DNA from: Thomasclavelia sp.
Lineage (GTDB): Bacteria > Bacillota_I > Bacilli_A > Erysipelotrichales > Erysipelotrichaceae
Direction of reading: 5' to 3'
Length of the DNA stretch: 33,495 nt
Assembly: GCA_020024765.1 (NCBI GenBank)
Contig: JAHHTG010000003.1
Span: 1 to 33,495, forward strand
In this document: positions 16,395-24,251 of the stretch, one piece after another
Layout of the letters: every line of letters begins with the position of its first letter
Numbering within the stretch: position 1 is the stretch's first letter
The notes under the pieces: model-generated
The model's database searches: none
Told to the model about the DNA's origin: nothing
Seen by the model: only the letters and a program-made list of their open reading frames with translations
Position numbers and translations under genes: made by a program

Positions 16395-16865
16395 TTTATA
16401 TTTATGTCTTTCTTTAAAAGCTTTAAAAGCATCTTCAAAAGAACTATAGATTTGAATATCGTTAGATTTAAGAATACCAACAACCATCGAGTTAAAACCA
16501 CAACTACTCTCTAATCCACTTTGGCCATTACGACTTAAACGAATGTCATAGAAGATTGGGTATAACTCTAAAGGTTTACCATTAATGTATTTCTCCATCA
16601 TAATACCAAGCGCAACACATGAACCACTATCTTCGTTTGATAAATCAAAGAAAACGACATCAGCCTTGTTTAAACGTTCGTAATCAGCAGTTGCTATCTC
16701 ACTTGAAGTGACATCGAGTTGATTGCTTGTGGGCATATCAATTGGATTTGAGAATGTATATTCGACATTATTACGATCTAATAATTCACGAAATCGTTGA
16801 CCCTCATAACGTCTTTGTTTCGACTCGGCTTCGGTAAATAAAGGTCCGACATTATAAATATTCAT
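16392..16865 (-). CDS. Nucleoside 2-deoxyribosyltransferase-like protein
   Basis: 157 residues of the Nuc_deoxyrib_tr fold (PF05014), which swaps bases between deoxynucleosides in purine/pyrimidine salvage. Seen: the N-terminal 'IYNVGPLFTEAE', 'NPID', 'ADYERLNKADVVFFDL' (about 60-75) and 'EDSGSCVALGIMMEKYINGKP' (about 78-98). In the family the last motif usually reads DSGT..E.G with the catalytic Glu; here Ala85 appears to occupy that place. It could be catalytically altered or serve another role. It follows mnmE by 7 bases with only a weak ribosome site (AGGG). Confidence 0.72.
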   Translation of the reverse strand: MNIYNVGPLFTEAESKQRRYEGQRFRELLDRNNVEYTFSNPIDMPTSNQLDVTSSEIATADYERLNKADVVFFDLSNEDSGSCVALGIMMEKYINGKPLELYPIFYDIRLSRNGQSGLESSCGFNSMVVGILKSNDIQIYSSFEDAFKAFKERHKYK

Positions 16866-16872
16866 AAGTACC

Positions 16873-18204
16873 CTACTTTCCTAAACAGAAATTCTTAAAT
16901 AAATGATCAATTAAATCATCTTCATAAGATTTACCAATAATATCGGATAGATAGTGATAAACCGAATAAAGATTTGAAGATAATAGGTCAAGTTCAGTGT
17001 CACACTTTGTTGCTTCAAGTAATGACTTTAATTCACTACATGATTGTTTCATCAAAGCAATTTGACGTTCGTTGTTGAGAATATCTTCATCAACTAAAGT
17101 TTGATCTTTTTCATATTTATCTTCGAAGTGATCAACAAGTGCTTTTACATCACCGTTAATTGCACTAATGACAATGCCATCAGCATCAAAACGATGTTCA
17201 AGGTCAACCTTGTTATAAACAATTAAACGTTCTTTATTTTCAGTTAGTTTTAATAGTTCTTCATCTTCTTCATCCATAGGACGAGATAAATCAAGAACTA
17301 AAACCACTAATTCCGCTTCATCAATCGCTTGTTTAGAACGTTCAATGCCAATCTTTTCAACAATATCTTCACTCTCTCTAATACCAGCAGTATCAACTAA
17401 ATGTAATGTAACATTCTTTAGGCGAACTGTATCTTCAATTAAGTCACGAGTTGTTCCTGCAATATTTGTTACAATAGCTTTATTTTTCTTTAAAAGCGCA
17501 TTTAGAATGCTTGATTTACCAACATTAGGCTTACCAACAATAGCGACCTTAATTCCATCTTTGATAACTCTAAAACGTTCAGCTTTATCAATCAATTCTT
17601 CACACTTGTCAATCCATTCCTTAACCTTTGGAACTAACTTTTCATTCGTGATAATTTCGACATCATCATATTCTGGATAATCAATATTAACTTCAATCAT
17701 TCCAATCATATGCATAATATCATCCATCAATGGTTCAATTAATCTAGCAATACTGCCGTCAATACCACGCATTGCTGATTTAACTTGAACTTCGCTATTT
17801 GCGCTAATCATGTCATTGATGGATTCGGCCTTAGCTAAGTCAATTCGACCATTTAAATAAGCACGCTTTGTGAATTCACCAGGCAAAGCTAATCTTGCAC
17901 CATTTGCCAAACATAAAGCTAAGATCTTACGAGTGATATAAACCCCACCATGGCAATTAATTTCGACAATGTCTTCACGTGTATAAGATTTAGGTCCTTT
18001 AAAGACAGCAACCATAACCTCATCCACATTAGCGCCATTATCAACGATATGACCATAGACAATTGAGTTAGCGGGAACCTTCGTTAAGTCTTTAGTAAAA
18101 ATTTTATTTGCAACTTCCAACGCCTCGTCACCGCTCATTCTTACAATCGAGATTGCATGATTATTTAAAGCTGTTGAAATTGCGACAATTGTATCATTTA
18201 ACAT
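16873..18204 (-). CDS. mnmE: tRNA uridine-5-carboxymethylaminomethyl modification GTPase
   Basis: A 443-residue MnmE (TrmE) that works with MnmG to modify the wobble uridine of certain tRNAs. Seen: the N-terminal folate-binding domain ('DTIVAISTALNNHAISIVRMSG', 'CHGGVYITRKIL', 'PGEFTKRAYLNGRIDLAKAE'), the G domain with G1 'GKPNVGKSS', G2 'AGTTRD', G3 'DTAG' and G4 'NKVD', and the C-terminal catalytic 'FCLGK'. No Shine-Dalgarno is present. TAAAAT (18216-18211, minus strand) ends 6 bases before the ATG, so its mRNA may be leaderless. It is divergent from the Mbeg1-like gene and followed by the deoxyribosyltransferase-like gene. Confidence 0.97.
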   Translation of the reverse strand: MLNDTIVAISTALNNHAISIVRMSGDEALEVANKIFTKDLTKVPANSIVYGHIVDNGANVDEVMVAVFKGPKSYTREDIVEINCHGGVYITRKILALCLANGARLALPGEFTKRAYLNGRIDLAKAESINDMISANSEVQVKSAMRGIDGSIARLIEPLMDDIMHMIGMIEVNIDYPEYDDVEIITNEKLVPKVKEWIDKCEELIDKAERFRVIKDGIKVAIVGKPNVGKSSILNALLKKNKAIVTNIAGTTRDLIEDTVRLKNVTLHLVDTAGIRESEDIVEKIGIERSKQAIDEAELVVLVLDLSRPMDEEDEELLKLTENKERLIVYNKVDLEHRFDADGIVISAINGDVKALVDHFEDKYEKDQTLVDEDILNNERQIALMKQSCSELKSLLEATKCDTELDLLSSNLYSVYHYLSDIIGKSYEDDLIDHLFKNFCLGK

Positions 18205-18263
18205 GTCACTATTTTAACACATTCACTATTTTAATTCAGTCACTCTTGCATTATTATATTGTT
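18205..18263. promoter_or_regulatory. Divergent mnmE / Mbeg1-like promoter region with 17-bp-period repeats
   Basis: A perfect 12-bp direct repeat TCACTATTTTAA occurs at 18206-18217 and 18223-18234 (17-bp period). A partial third copy starting TCACT lies exactly 17 bp further, at 18240. On the minus strand each full copy carries TAAAAT, so mnmE has two tandem -10-like boxes. On the plus strand TATTAT (18252-18257) lies 6 bases before the ATG at 18264. Confidence 0.55.
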
Positions 18264-19454
18264 ATGAATAATATTCTTGACTACATTAAATGGCGTGGTG
18301 ATTTATCCTTCAGTGCTGATCCTTTCAATGAAGTGGATGCCTTAATCTTAGCCCGTCTTTCATATTTAGATTTAAATGGGATTATCGATGAAACCCCTGC
18401 TACTCATAATATTCTCATGGTTCAACAAGCCTTTAATAATAGCTTAGATGGTCGTTTTATTCACTTCGAACAAGATGTCGAACTCTTTAATTTAATCGCT
18501 CATTCTAAACGTTTTGGGGGTATGCTGCTCAGTAGATACATTGATCATATCGATAAAGAGAAATCCAAACAATTTGCAGCGATCACTTTTACCATCGATG
18601 ACAAGAATGTCTTTTTAAGTTTTCGTGGTACGGATGCCACTTTTACAGGATGGCGCGAAGATCTTGATATGACTTATCAAGAACAAGTTCCTTCTCAAAC
18701 AGAAGCGATAAAATATTTAAATCAAGCTATCGAATTAATGCCAAGGGCTCAATTCATGTTGGGTGGTCACTCTAAAGGTGGCAATTTAGCAATTGCAGCA
18801 CTGGTACTTCAAGATAATTGGCGTATCCACCGCAAAGTTAAAGCCATTTATTCTTTCGATGGGCCTGGTTTCCGTAAAGAAGTTATTGTTTCTAACGCTT
18901 ATCAAGAAGCAATTAAAAAAATGACCAATTTCATTCCACAGTCTTCCATCTTCGGTAAGATGCTTGGCCACGAAGAAAAAGTTGAGATTGTCTACTCTAA
19001 CGCTGTTGGCGCTTACCAACACGATATCTATTCTTGGGAAGTTATCGCCAACCACTTTAATCATCAACAAGCCCTTACTAAGAGTTCTCATATCATCGGT
19101 CAAGCCTTTGATGACTATCTCGATTCTTTAACAACTACTGAAAAAGCCAAAATTGTTGAATTAATCTTCGAGATTATTGCGGCTAGCCAAATGAATACAA
19201 CTCGCGATTTCACTAAGAATTTCTTCAAGGTAGCTCCAAGTGTTGTAGAAAAGATGATTGACCTAAAACCCGATGAAAAGAAATTACTTTTAGAAGCGAT
19301 TGCGATTTTAAAAAATTCTTTCTTAGAAGCAGCGGGTAGCGAATGGGATAAATACGCTAAGGAACTCTTTGATGAAACGGAATTAAAATTCAATAATTAT
19401 ATCAAAGAGAAATATAAATACGACGAAAACGATAAAGCCAAAAACGCAAAATAA
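18264..19454 (+). CDS. Mbeg1-like (DUF2974) alpha/beta hydrolase
   Basis: 396 residues of the DUF2974/Mbeg1-like family, lipase-like alpha/beta hydrolases without a proven substrate. Seen: 'IKWRGDLSFSADPFNEVDALILARLSYLD' type opening (about 8-35), 'FLSFRGTD' (about 114-121) and the nucleophile elbow 'GGHSKGGNLAIAAL' with Ser at GxSxG (about 172), then 'SFDGPGF' and 'KMLGHEEKVEIVYS'. The C-terminal 100 residues are helical and charged. No signal peptide is present. The ATG gives the family N-terminus; longer readings in this frame would run into mnmE. No Shine-Dalgarno is visible and a -10-like TATTAT lies 6 bases upstream. Confidence 0.85.
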   Translation: MNNILDYIKWRGDLSFSADPFNEVDALILARLSYLDLNGIIDETPATHNILMVQQAFNNSLDGRFIHFEQDVELFNLIAHSKRFGGMLLSRYIDHIDKEKSKQFAAITFTIDDKNVFLSFRGTDATFTGWREDLDMTYQEQVPSQTEAIKYLNQAIELMPRAQFMLGGHSKGGNLAIAALVLQDNWRIHRKVKAIYSFDGPGFRKEVIVSNAYQEAIKKMTNFIPQSSIFGKMLGHEEKVEIVYSNAVGAYQHDIYSWEVIANHFNHQQALTKSSHIIGQAFDDYLDSLTTTEKAKIVELIFEIIAASQMNTTRDFTKNFFKVAPSVVEKMIDLKPDEKKLLLEAIAILKNSFLEAAGSEWDKYAKELFDETELKFNNYIKEKYKYDENDKAKNAK

Positions 19455-19482
19455 AGCTCGAGTTATACTCGAGCTTTTATTA
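19453..19482. terminator. Terminator of the Mbeg1-like gene, probably bidirectional
   Basis: A ten-bp perfect stem AAGCTCGAGT/ACTCGAGCTT (19454-19463 with 19467-19476), tight 3-base loop, T-rich tail on the plus strand. The minus-strand tail is also T-rich, so it would also end the decayed operon. Confidence 0.9.
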
Positions 19483-19488
19483 TGTTTA

Positions 19489-20009
19489 TTATTTTTTGGG
19501 ATTGAAACGGAAATCACAATAGTCATCACCATTAGCTAAAGTCTTTGTTCGGTCTAGTTGAATGCCCATGATATCAACCAACATATAATCTAGTGAACAT
19601 AAGTATTTAGCTAATTCAAAGCAATGTTCATCACGACACAATTTGCATACACCACACTCAAAATAGTTAAAACCAAATTAATATTGATCACACTTTGGTA
19701 AGACATCAACCGCCCAGTCGTTTTCACATTTCTTTTGATGCGTTTCTTTTGGCCGTGCATAACGACTAGCTATATCTTTTCACTAAAATATCGTTTACTA
19801 TCACCCGTAAATAGTTTTAAGGCTTTACTATTGCGCAAATGATCTTCCATGAGTTTGATGCATGTTCCATTATCCAAACCTGATTTGCGACTTAGCGCAA
19901 TGAAATAAGCGGCTAAGATATAAGCACTAAGTAAACGGTTATTGCTACCGATATCTTTAGCTCTTTCTACAACTGCCTTATACTCATCTAAACCCGCTTT
20001 TCTTTTCAC
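19489..20009 (-). pseudogene. Broken L-2-amino-thiazoline-4-carboxylic acid hydrolase-like gene
   Basis: The reading frame starts at a GTG (20009) and gives 79 residues ('EYKAVVERAKDIG', 'LLSAYILAAYFIAL'). It then stops at a TAG just after 'GDSKRYFSEK'. Restoring one A in the A run at 19780-19777 continues into 'DIASRYARPKETHQKKCENDWAVDVLPKCDQY', where a TAA (19680-19678) interrupts. Beyond it the same frame runs on as 'FGFNYFECGVCKLC...' to 'NGDDYCDFRFNPKK' and a final TAA at 19491-19489. The Cys-rich block and the closing YCDFRF are hallmarks I associate with the ATC hydrolase family (PF14196). Two independent lesions make it a true pseudogene. Its start overlaps the end of the upstream broken membrane gene (GTGA). 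Confidence 0.82.
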
Positions 20010-20487
20010 GCTAAAAGTATCACAATGAGTCCAACAAAGGTTGCGACTGGTAAACCGATTAGTGAACCAATGACATTCATTTTAATATGAAATCAATAAT
20101 TATAATATTCATCAACCATATCTTCCGTACCTGAAATAATAACTTTCTTTGAATGTGTAAACCAAACACAATCAATAATGAAGGCATCATACCGCACTAC
20201 AGCAAACCATAAGCCATAACTAATTAACAGCCTTCGTAAAACTTTTGGCACCATTAATATAAGTTACGGCAAACCCTAATAGTATGCCAAAGATTACCGC
20301 AGCAATTAATTTATGGTATCTTAATGGTTTGAATCTCATCAATTAAACCCAGTTCTTTGCATCTTTCCCCAATCTTAGGTGGATAATCACTAATCCAATT
20401 TAAAGGATTTGCGTTCATAGAATATCCGACAACAAGACTAAATAATAAGTAGACTAAAACCGATTCTATTAAAAAATCACACTTCAC
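20006..20487 (-). pseudogene. Broken membrane protein gene upstream of the ATC hydrolase remnant
   Basis: No single frame is open, but three frames in succession read as one protein. From GTG 20487: '...SVLVYLLFSLVVGYSMNANPLNW', 'ISDYPPKIGERCKELGLIDE', ending at TAA 20313-20311. A +1 shift gives 'KLIAAVIFGILLGFAVTYINGAKSFTKAVN', ending at TAG 20222-20220. A second +1 shift gives 'SYGLWFAVVRYDAFIIDCVWF', 'SGTEDMVDEYYNY', a TGA (20095-20093) where a Trp is expected, then 'FHIKMNVIGSLIGLP' and 'GLIVILLA'. At least three membrane segments are present. It resembles a conserved Bacillota membrane protein I cannot name. At least two frameshifts and one nonsense codon are visible. It was the first gene of a two-gene operon. 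Confidence 0.75.
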
Positions 20488-20522
20488 CTCTTCTATATTT
20501 CTATCTTAGCACTTTTAATCCA

Positions 20523-20549
20523 CCAAAAAACACGGGAAGTCCCCGTGTT
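20523..20549 (-). terminator. Terminator of the lipoprotein gene
   Basis: On the minus strand, AACACGGG/CCCGTGTT (20549-20542 with 20536-20529) is followed by six T (20530-20525). The lipoprotein stop codon overlaps the edge of the stem. Confidence 0.9.
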
Positions 20550-21051
20550 AATTAATTGTATTCATGATTGTGTGAACTAAACTTAAGAAATCATCTTCTG
20601 TAATACCAAGATCAGCTGTCATACCATAAGTATCAGTTTCGCTTAACCATGTTGCAACATAAATTAAACCATTTTCACCGACCGAAATTTGGTAAGTATA
20701 GCCTTCAGAATCTAAAGTCTTATCTTCAAAAACTTCTGAACCATAATAGCCGCTAATGTCTTCATCACCTTCAGCCTTACGAACATGAATCATATGTTCT
20801 TCAGCATCCTTATAGACAATCTCTAACATCTTGCCAGGCATTGCACGATATTCACTAATGACATATGTTCCTATTCCTTCAGGAACGTTCATGCTGACTG
20901 TTGCCCCTTTAATCGCTTCTTCTAAGCTTTCATAATTCACAAATGGATTTGCAATTCCTACCATTTGATTTTCTTCAACCTCTTCTTTTTGATTAGTACT
21001 ACAGCCCACAAGAACTAGACACACTAATAAACAACCTAATAATTTTTTCAT
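20548..21051 (-). CDS. Lipoprotein, DUF4367-like
   Basis: 167 residues. Lipoprotein signal peptide 'MKKLLGCLLVCLVLVGC' with lipobox LVGC, so the mature protein starts at Cys17 anchored to the outer face of the membrane. A charged linker is followed by 'IANPFVNYESLEEAIKGATVSMNVPEGI' (about 33-60), which resembles the opening of DUF4367-type extracellular domains, and a beta-rich region ending 'DFLSLVHTIMNTI'. Function unknown. The region before the ATG has a weak GAGAAG, and it is monocistronic. Confidence 0.75.
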   Translation of the reverse strand: MKKLLGCLLVCLVLVGCSTNQKEEVEENQMVGIANPFVNYESLEEAIKGATVSMNVPEGIGTYVISEYRAMPGKMLEIVYKDAEEHMIHVRKAEGDEDISGYYGSEVFEDKTLDSEGYTYQISVGENGLIYVATWLSETDTYGMTADLGITEDDFLSLVHTIMNTIN

Positions 21052-21182
21052 TTACTTCTCAACTTTTTTCTTATAATCGCAATTCGAAATACTCAAAGAC
21101 GACAAACAAATTTAAACCAATCAATCTTTTTAATATTCATCATTGCCTGATGTCATTATACCAAAATTTATAACGTTGTTCC

Positions 21183-21464
21183 TTAACGCATTAAATTATA
21201 AATACGATCAACCTTAACCAATAAACTATCTAAACTAAAATAACCACTTTCTTTAATGGATAATTGATTATCTACATAGACACAAATTGTCGGAACACTC
21301 AATATTCCCATTTGAGCACATTCTTCCATAGCTTCTTCAATATCGATATAACCATATTCAATCTCTGGATAATCCTTTAACCATATTGTCAATTTATATC
21401 TCAAAGATACACAAGGTGGACAAGTTTTACTGCCAAATTGTAATATTCTAATCTTTCCATTCAT
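21183..21464 (-). CDS. Thioredoxin-like protein with CPPC motif
   Basis: 93 residues from the ATG, a minimal thioredoxin fold: beta strand 'IRILQFGS', active site 'KTCPPCVSLRYKL' with the redox Cys pair of CPPC, 'EYGYIDIEEA', and the cis-Pro loop 'ILSVPTICVYVD'. No signal peptide, so cytosolic. CPPC is less common than CGPC and is seen in small thioredoxin-like oxidoreductases. No ribosome site is visible before the ATG, and a hairpin terminator lies about 20 bases upstream. It may depend on read-through from the AAA+ operon or on a promoter I do not recognise. Confidence 0.8.
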   Translation of the reverse strand: MNGKIRILQFGSKTCPPCVSLRYKLTIWLKDYPEIEYGYIDIEEAMEECAQMGILSVPTICVYVDNQLSIKESGYFSLDSLLVKVDRIYNLMR

Positions 21465-21471
21465 AATATTC

Positions 21472-21503
21472 AGCAAATAAAATGAAGATAGAAAATTCTA
21501 TCT
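21472..21503 (-). terminator. Weak terminator-like hairpin after the AAA+ operon
   Basis: On the minus strand AGATAGAA/TTCTATCT (21503-21496 with 21493-21486) with a 2-base loop is followed by an interrupted T-rich stretch. AT-rich, so termination is probably partial. Confidence 0.5.
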
Positions 21504-21515
21504 CCACCCTATATT

Positions 21516-21695
21516 TTATTGATCACCTTTTTTAAGTTTCTTGGAATTAAGATAGCCAAAGACTGGTGTTGAAAGTGCGACGTAGATCACAATCCCAAAC
21601 ATTAATTCAGTACTCATTGAGTTCATAAAGATAAAAAGGCAAACTGTTAAGATAATATTTAATCCCAACAATAATAGATAAATGTTATTTTTCAT
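21516..21695 (-). CDS. 59-residue two-helix membrane protein
   Basis: A short gene starting with ATG at 21695 and ending TAA at 21516. Two hydrophobic helices: 'YLLLLGLNIILTVCLFIF' (about 6-23) and 'LMFGIVIYVALSTPVFGYL' (about 31-49), then a Lys-rich tail. AAAGGAG lies 8 bases before the ATG inside the AAA+ gene, whose end it overlaps by 11 bases. This is the same overlap style used elsewhere in the operon, which strongly supports a real gene. No family recognised. It may be the membrane anchor or partner of the AAA+ ATPase. Confidence 0.7.
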   Translation of the reverse strand: MKNNIYLLLLGLNIILTVCLFIFMNSMSTELMFGIVIYVALSTPVFGYLNSKKLKKGDQ

Positions 21696-23721
21696 TTGTG
21701 GACTCCTTTAAGTCAAAATCTTCTAAAATCAAGATATCAATTGGGGTCTTTTCATCACTAAGCACACGTTTAGATTGCTTAAGAATTGCATCTTCAACTA
21801 AGTTACGAGCTAGACGACCATTACCACTTGTCATATCATGGCGTGCTTGAATCTTATCAAAGTATTCAGTAAGTGGTGCAAGAGCACGTTCTTCAATCTT
21901 ATAGTCTTTCTTATTAGCGATTGATACCGCAATCTTTGTAAGTTCTTCACCAGTGTAATCTTTAAAATCAATAATATTGGCAAAACGTGACTTTAGACCA
22001 GTGTTAGCATCTAAGAAAACAGACATTTCTTTAGAATAACCCGCTAAGATGACAATTAGGTCATCACGATGATCTTCCATCGCTTTAACTAATGTATCAA
22101 TGGCCTCAAGACCAAATGAATCATCCTTACCACGATATAGTGAATATGCTTCATCAATGAATAAGACACCACCTAAAGCTGATTTAATGACATCCATTGT
22201 TTGTGGTGCAGTTTGACCAACATACTTAGCTACCAAATCACTACGTGTAACTTCTACTAAGTGACCTTGTTTAAGGATACCAGAAGCCTTCATCATTCGT
22301 GATACTAAGCGTGCAATAGTTGTTTTACCAGTACCTGGATTACCTGTAAAAATCATGTGTTTAGAAACTTCAGCGTTCTTCAAACCACGTTGTTTACGAA
22401 GTTTTGAAACACGGATATGATCTTCTAAACTAAATAAATAATCTTTAATTTCATTTAGACCAACAATTGCATCCAATTCTTTTTGAATTGCTTTGCGTTC
22501 TTCTGATGCATCATCATTAATCTTTAATTCATATTTTTCTTCGCCAATAATAGCGTAAACTTTATCTTCATTGACAAGCTTTGCAAACTTAAAATCAGTT
22601 GTTCGTAAAGCTAAATTAACTAATTCATCATAAATTTTCGTAATGACTGGGCGAATAGATTCAACTCCATCATTTGGACTATAAAATGAAAGAATATGTT
22701 GTTTAAGTGAATCATCAACCGTTACTTCAATTTCAAGTTGAGTTTCACACTTTACCAAAAACTCTTTAATTAATTTATCAAGAATTAATTCTAATGACTT
22801 TTGGTCATAAACCGTTGTTGCAACACGATCATCAATCTTGTCTAGGAACGACTTACCATAAATATCTAATAATTTATATGGGGCTTTCTCAGAGATAAAG
22901 ATTAAAACCTTATTGTTGCCATCTAATTTATCAATGACTTCGCTAGTTAAACCTTCTGTTGCTACTTGAAGTTGGTTTTGACGGAAAACATAACGTTTAT
23001 TTAAACTCAAGCGTCCATCAACAGCTAATTCTGCGAGCATCCGCACAAAAACTGGATTGCCTTCTTCTGAATTTTCAATATTAATAATTCCAGAATGACT
23101 ATTTAAAACCACATATAAGTCTTGTAAAAATAATGTTTCTTGACTAACTGATTGGTAACGAGCCACATCGAGTGTGCTAACAGTATCAGAAACAGTTAAA
23201 CCATATTGTTTTAAAAGCTTGGCCATTTCTCTAACTAAAACATGGCGACCACTACCATTATTGCCTGTTAAGATAATACTATTGCGAATCTTTTGTGGAT
23301 CAGAACCCACAACATATGGTCGACGAAAAGCGATTGCCAAGTCATGACATGCTTCACTTTGGCCAATAACGCGTTCGTTTAAATCTTTTTCAATCTTTTC
23401 AAAGATTTCACGTGATTGTTTACCAACCACAACTGTCTTTGGGGTTTCAATTTTAATGTCATAATCACTTTCAAGTTCTGCTTGCAAAGCATCTAAATTG
23501 ACATCAACCCCAAAGTCTTTAGCAACTTCTTCTTGGATTTTATCAATTTTACTTGTTGGAACTTCATTACGTAAGTCAGCAAGTGTCTTTTGATTATGTT
23601 GGATAATTTTATTTAATTCGGCTTCATTGCGATTAAGAACGTCTTTATCAGCATAGATATCAAGATTTCTTTTTTGTCCAAACAATTCTGCCAATAATTT
23701 TTCTTTCTCTTTATTAACCAT
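21685..23721 (-). CDS. Double-AAA+ ATPase: degenerate Clp-like domain plus active CbbX/SpoVK-type domain
   Basis: 678 residues. A charged helical N-terminus (1-100) precedes a first AAA+ module (about 110-385) that is Clp-like ('VIGQSEACHDLAIAF', 'FLDKIDDRVATTVYD', 'SPNDGVESIRPVI'). Its Walker A is degenerate ('GNNGSGRH', Arg-His for Lys-Thr), and the Walker B region reads 'GIINIENSE' without Asp-Glu. The second module (about 410-665) is CbbX/SpoVK-like with Walker A 'GNPGTGKTT' (460-468), Walker B 'GGVLFIDEAYSLYRG' (about 517-531), 'AGYSKEM', 'FANIIDF' and 'NGRLARNLVEDAI'. ATP hydrolysis should come from module two only. Its ATG overlaps the preceding stop (TAATG). The neighbours suggest a membrane-linked remodelling complex. 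Confidence 0.85.
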   Translation of the reverse strand: MVNKEKEKLLAELFGQKRNLDIYADKDVLNRNEAELNKIIQHNQKTLADLRNEVPTSKIDKIQEEVAKDFGVDVNLDALQAELESDYDIKIETPKTVVVGKQSREIFEKIEKDLNERVIGQSEACHDLAIAFRRPYVVGSDPQKIRNSIILTGNNGSGRHVLVREMAKLLKQYGLTVSDTVSTLDVARYQSVSQETLFLQDLYVVLNSHSGIINIENSEEGNPVFVRMLAELAVDGRLSLNKRYVFRQNQLQVATEGLTSEVIDKLDGNNKVLIFISEKAPYKLLDIYGKSFLDKIDDRVATTVYDQKSLELILDKLIKEFLVKCETQLEIEVTVDDSLKQHILSFYSPNDGVESIRPVITKIYDELVNLALRTTDFKFAKLVNEDKVYAIIGEEKYELKINDDASEERKAIQKELDAIVGLNEIKDYLFSLEDHIRVSKLRKQRGLKNAEVSKHMIFTGNPGTGKTTIARLVSRMMKASGILKQGHLVEVTRSDLVAKYVGQTAPQTMDVIKSALGGVLFIDEAYSLYRGKDDSFGLEAIDTLVKAMEDHRDDLIVILAGYSKEMSVFLDANTGLKSRFANIIDFKDYTGEELTKIAVSIANKKDYKIEERALAPLTEYFDKIQARHDMTSGNGRLARNLVEDAILKQSKRVLSDEKTPIDILILEDFDLKESTNEK

Positions 23722-24251
23722 TAGTGTAATTCTTCCCTCAATATTTTATTAATTTGACGTGCCATGTATTCCTTAGATTTCTTTAAAGCTTTGGATACAT
23801 ACTTCAAACCATCACTATAACCTTTCGTCTCAAGACTAACTTTTGAAACACTACTCATACGATTCATTTCATCATTAACCATCGCTTCAACCATGTACAA
23901 ATAATCAGGATTTAAACAAGCTGTTTCAACAGCTTTATTTAAAGCTTTTTGATGACCTTCAACATATGCCTTGGCATTTGCAGAACCATAGTTAACAGAA
24001 TTAATGAAATATAAGAAATATTCATAACGACTATGAAGTTCAACAGTTACAGTATCAGGAATAACAGGACGGTTGATGACAGTTGTTTTTGTACGTGTTG
24101 CGGCAGGATTTGTAAAAGCAGCATCGGCATGATTACGTGTTGACTGGTTGTTTGCCTTTCTAGCTAAACGCTTTCTTAAATCTTCTAAGTTATCTTCTTG
24201 GGCATCAATTTCAGCCAAGATGCGATCAAGTTCATCATTCTTATTTGTCAT
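23721..24251 (-). CDS. Coiled-coil protein of the AAA+ operon, function unknown
   Basis: 176 residues. The N-terminus ('NDELDRILAEIDAQEDNLEDLRKRLARKAN', about 4-33) is a strong heptad coiled coil. A Thr/Asn/Arg-rich linker (34-70) leads to a helical C-terminal domain ('YEYFLYFINSVNYGSANAKAYVEG', 'LNPDYLYMVEAMVNDEMNRM'). No family recognised. Cytosolic, no signal. The ATG is chosen because GAGGG precedes it and it overlaps the XpaC-like gene by 11 bases. A longer upstream extension would lie wholly inside that gene. It is sandwiched between a membrane protein and the ATPase in one operon, so it may be an adaptor. Confidence 0.72.
   Translation of the reverse strand: MTNKNDELDRILAEIDAQEDNLEDLRKRLARKANNQSTRNHADAAFTNPAATRTKTTVINRPVIPDTVTVELHSRYEYFLYFINSVNYGSANAKAYVEGHQKALNKAVETACLNPDYLYMVEAMVNDEMNRMSSVSKVSLETKGYSDGLKYVSKALKKSKEYMARQINKILREELH

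Noticed and set aside
18108..18263. N-terminal extension of the Mbeg1-like protein overlapping mnmE
   Set aside because: Antisense to the well-conserved MnmE N-terminus, and the family begins at the ATG at 18264.
20093..20095. TGA at a conserved Trp position, hinting that UGA could encode Trp (mycoplasma code)
   Set aside because: rnmV ends with TGA in a coupled ATGA overlap and Trp is TGG throughout; the neighbouring frameshifts show simple gene decay.
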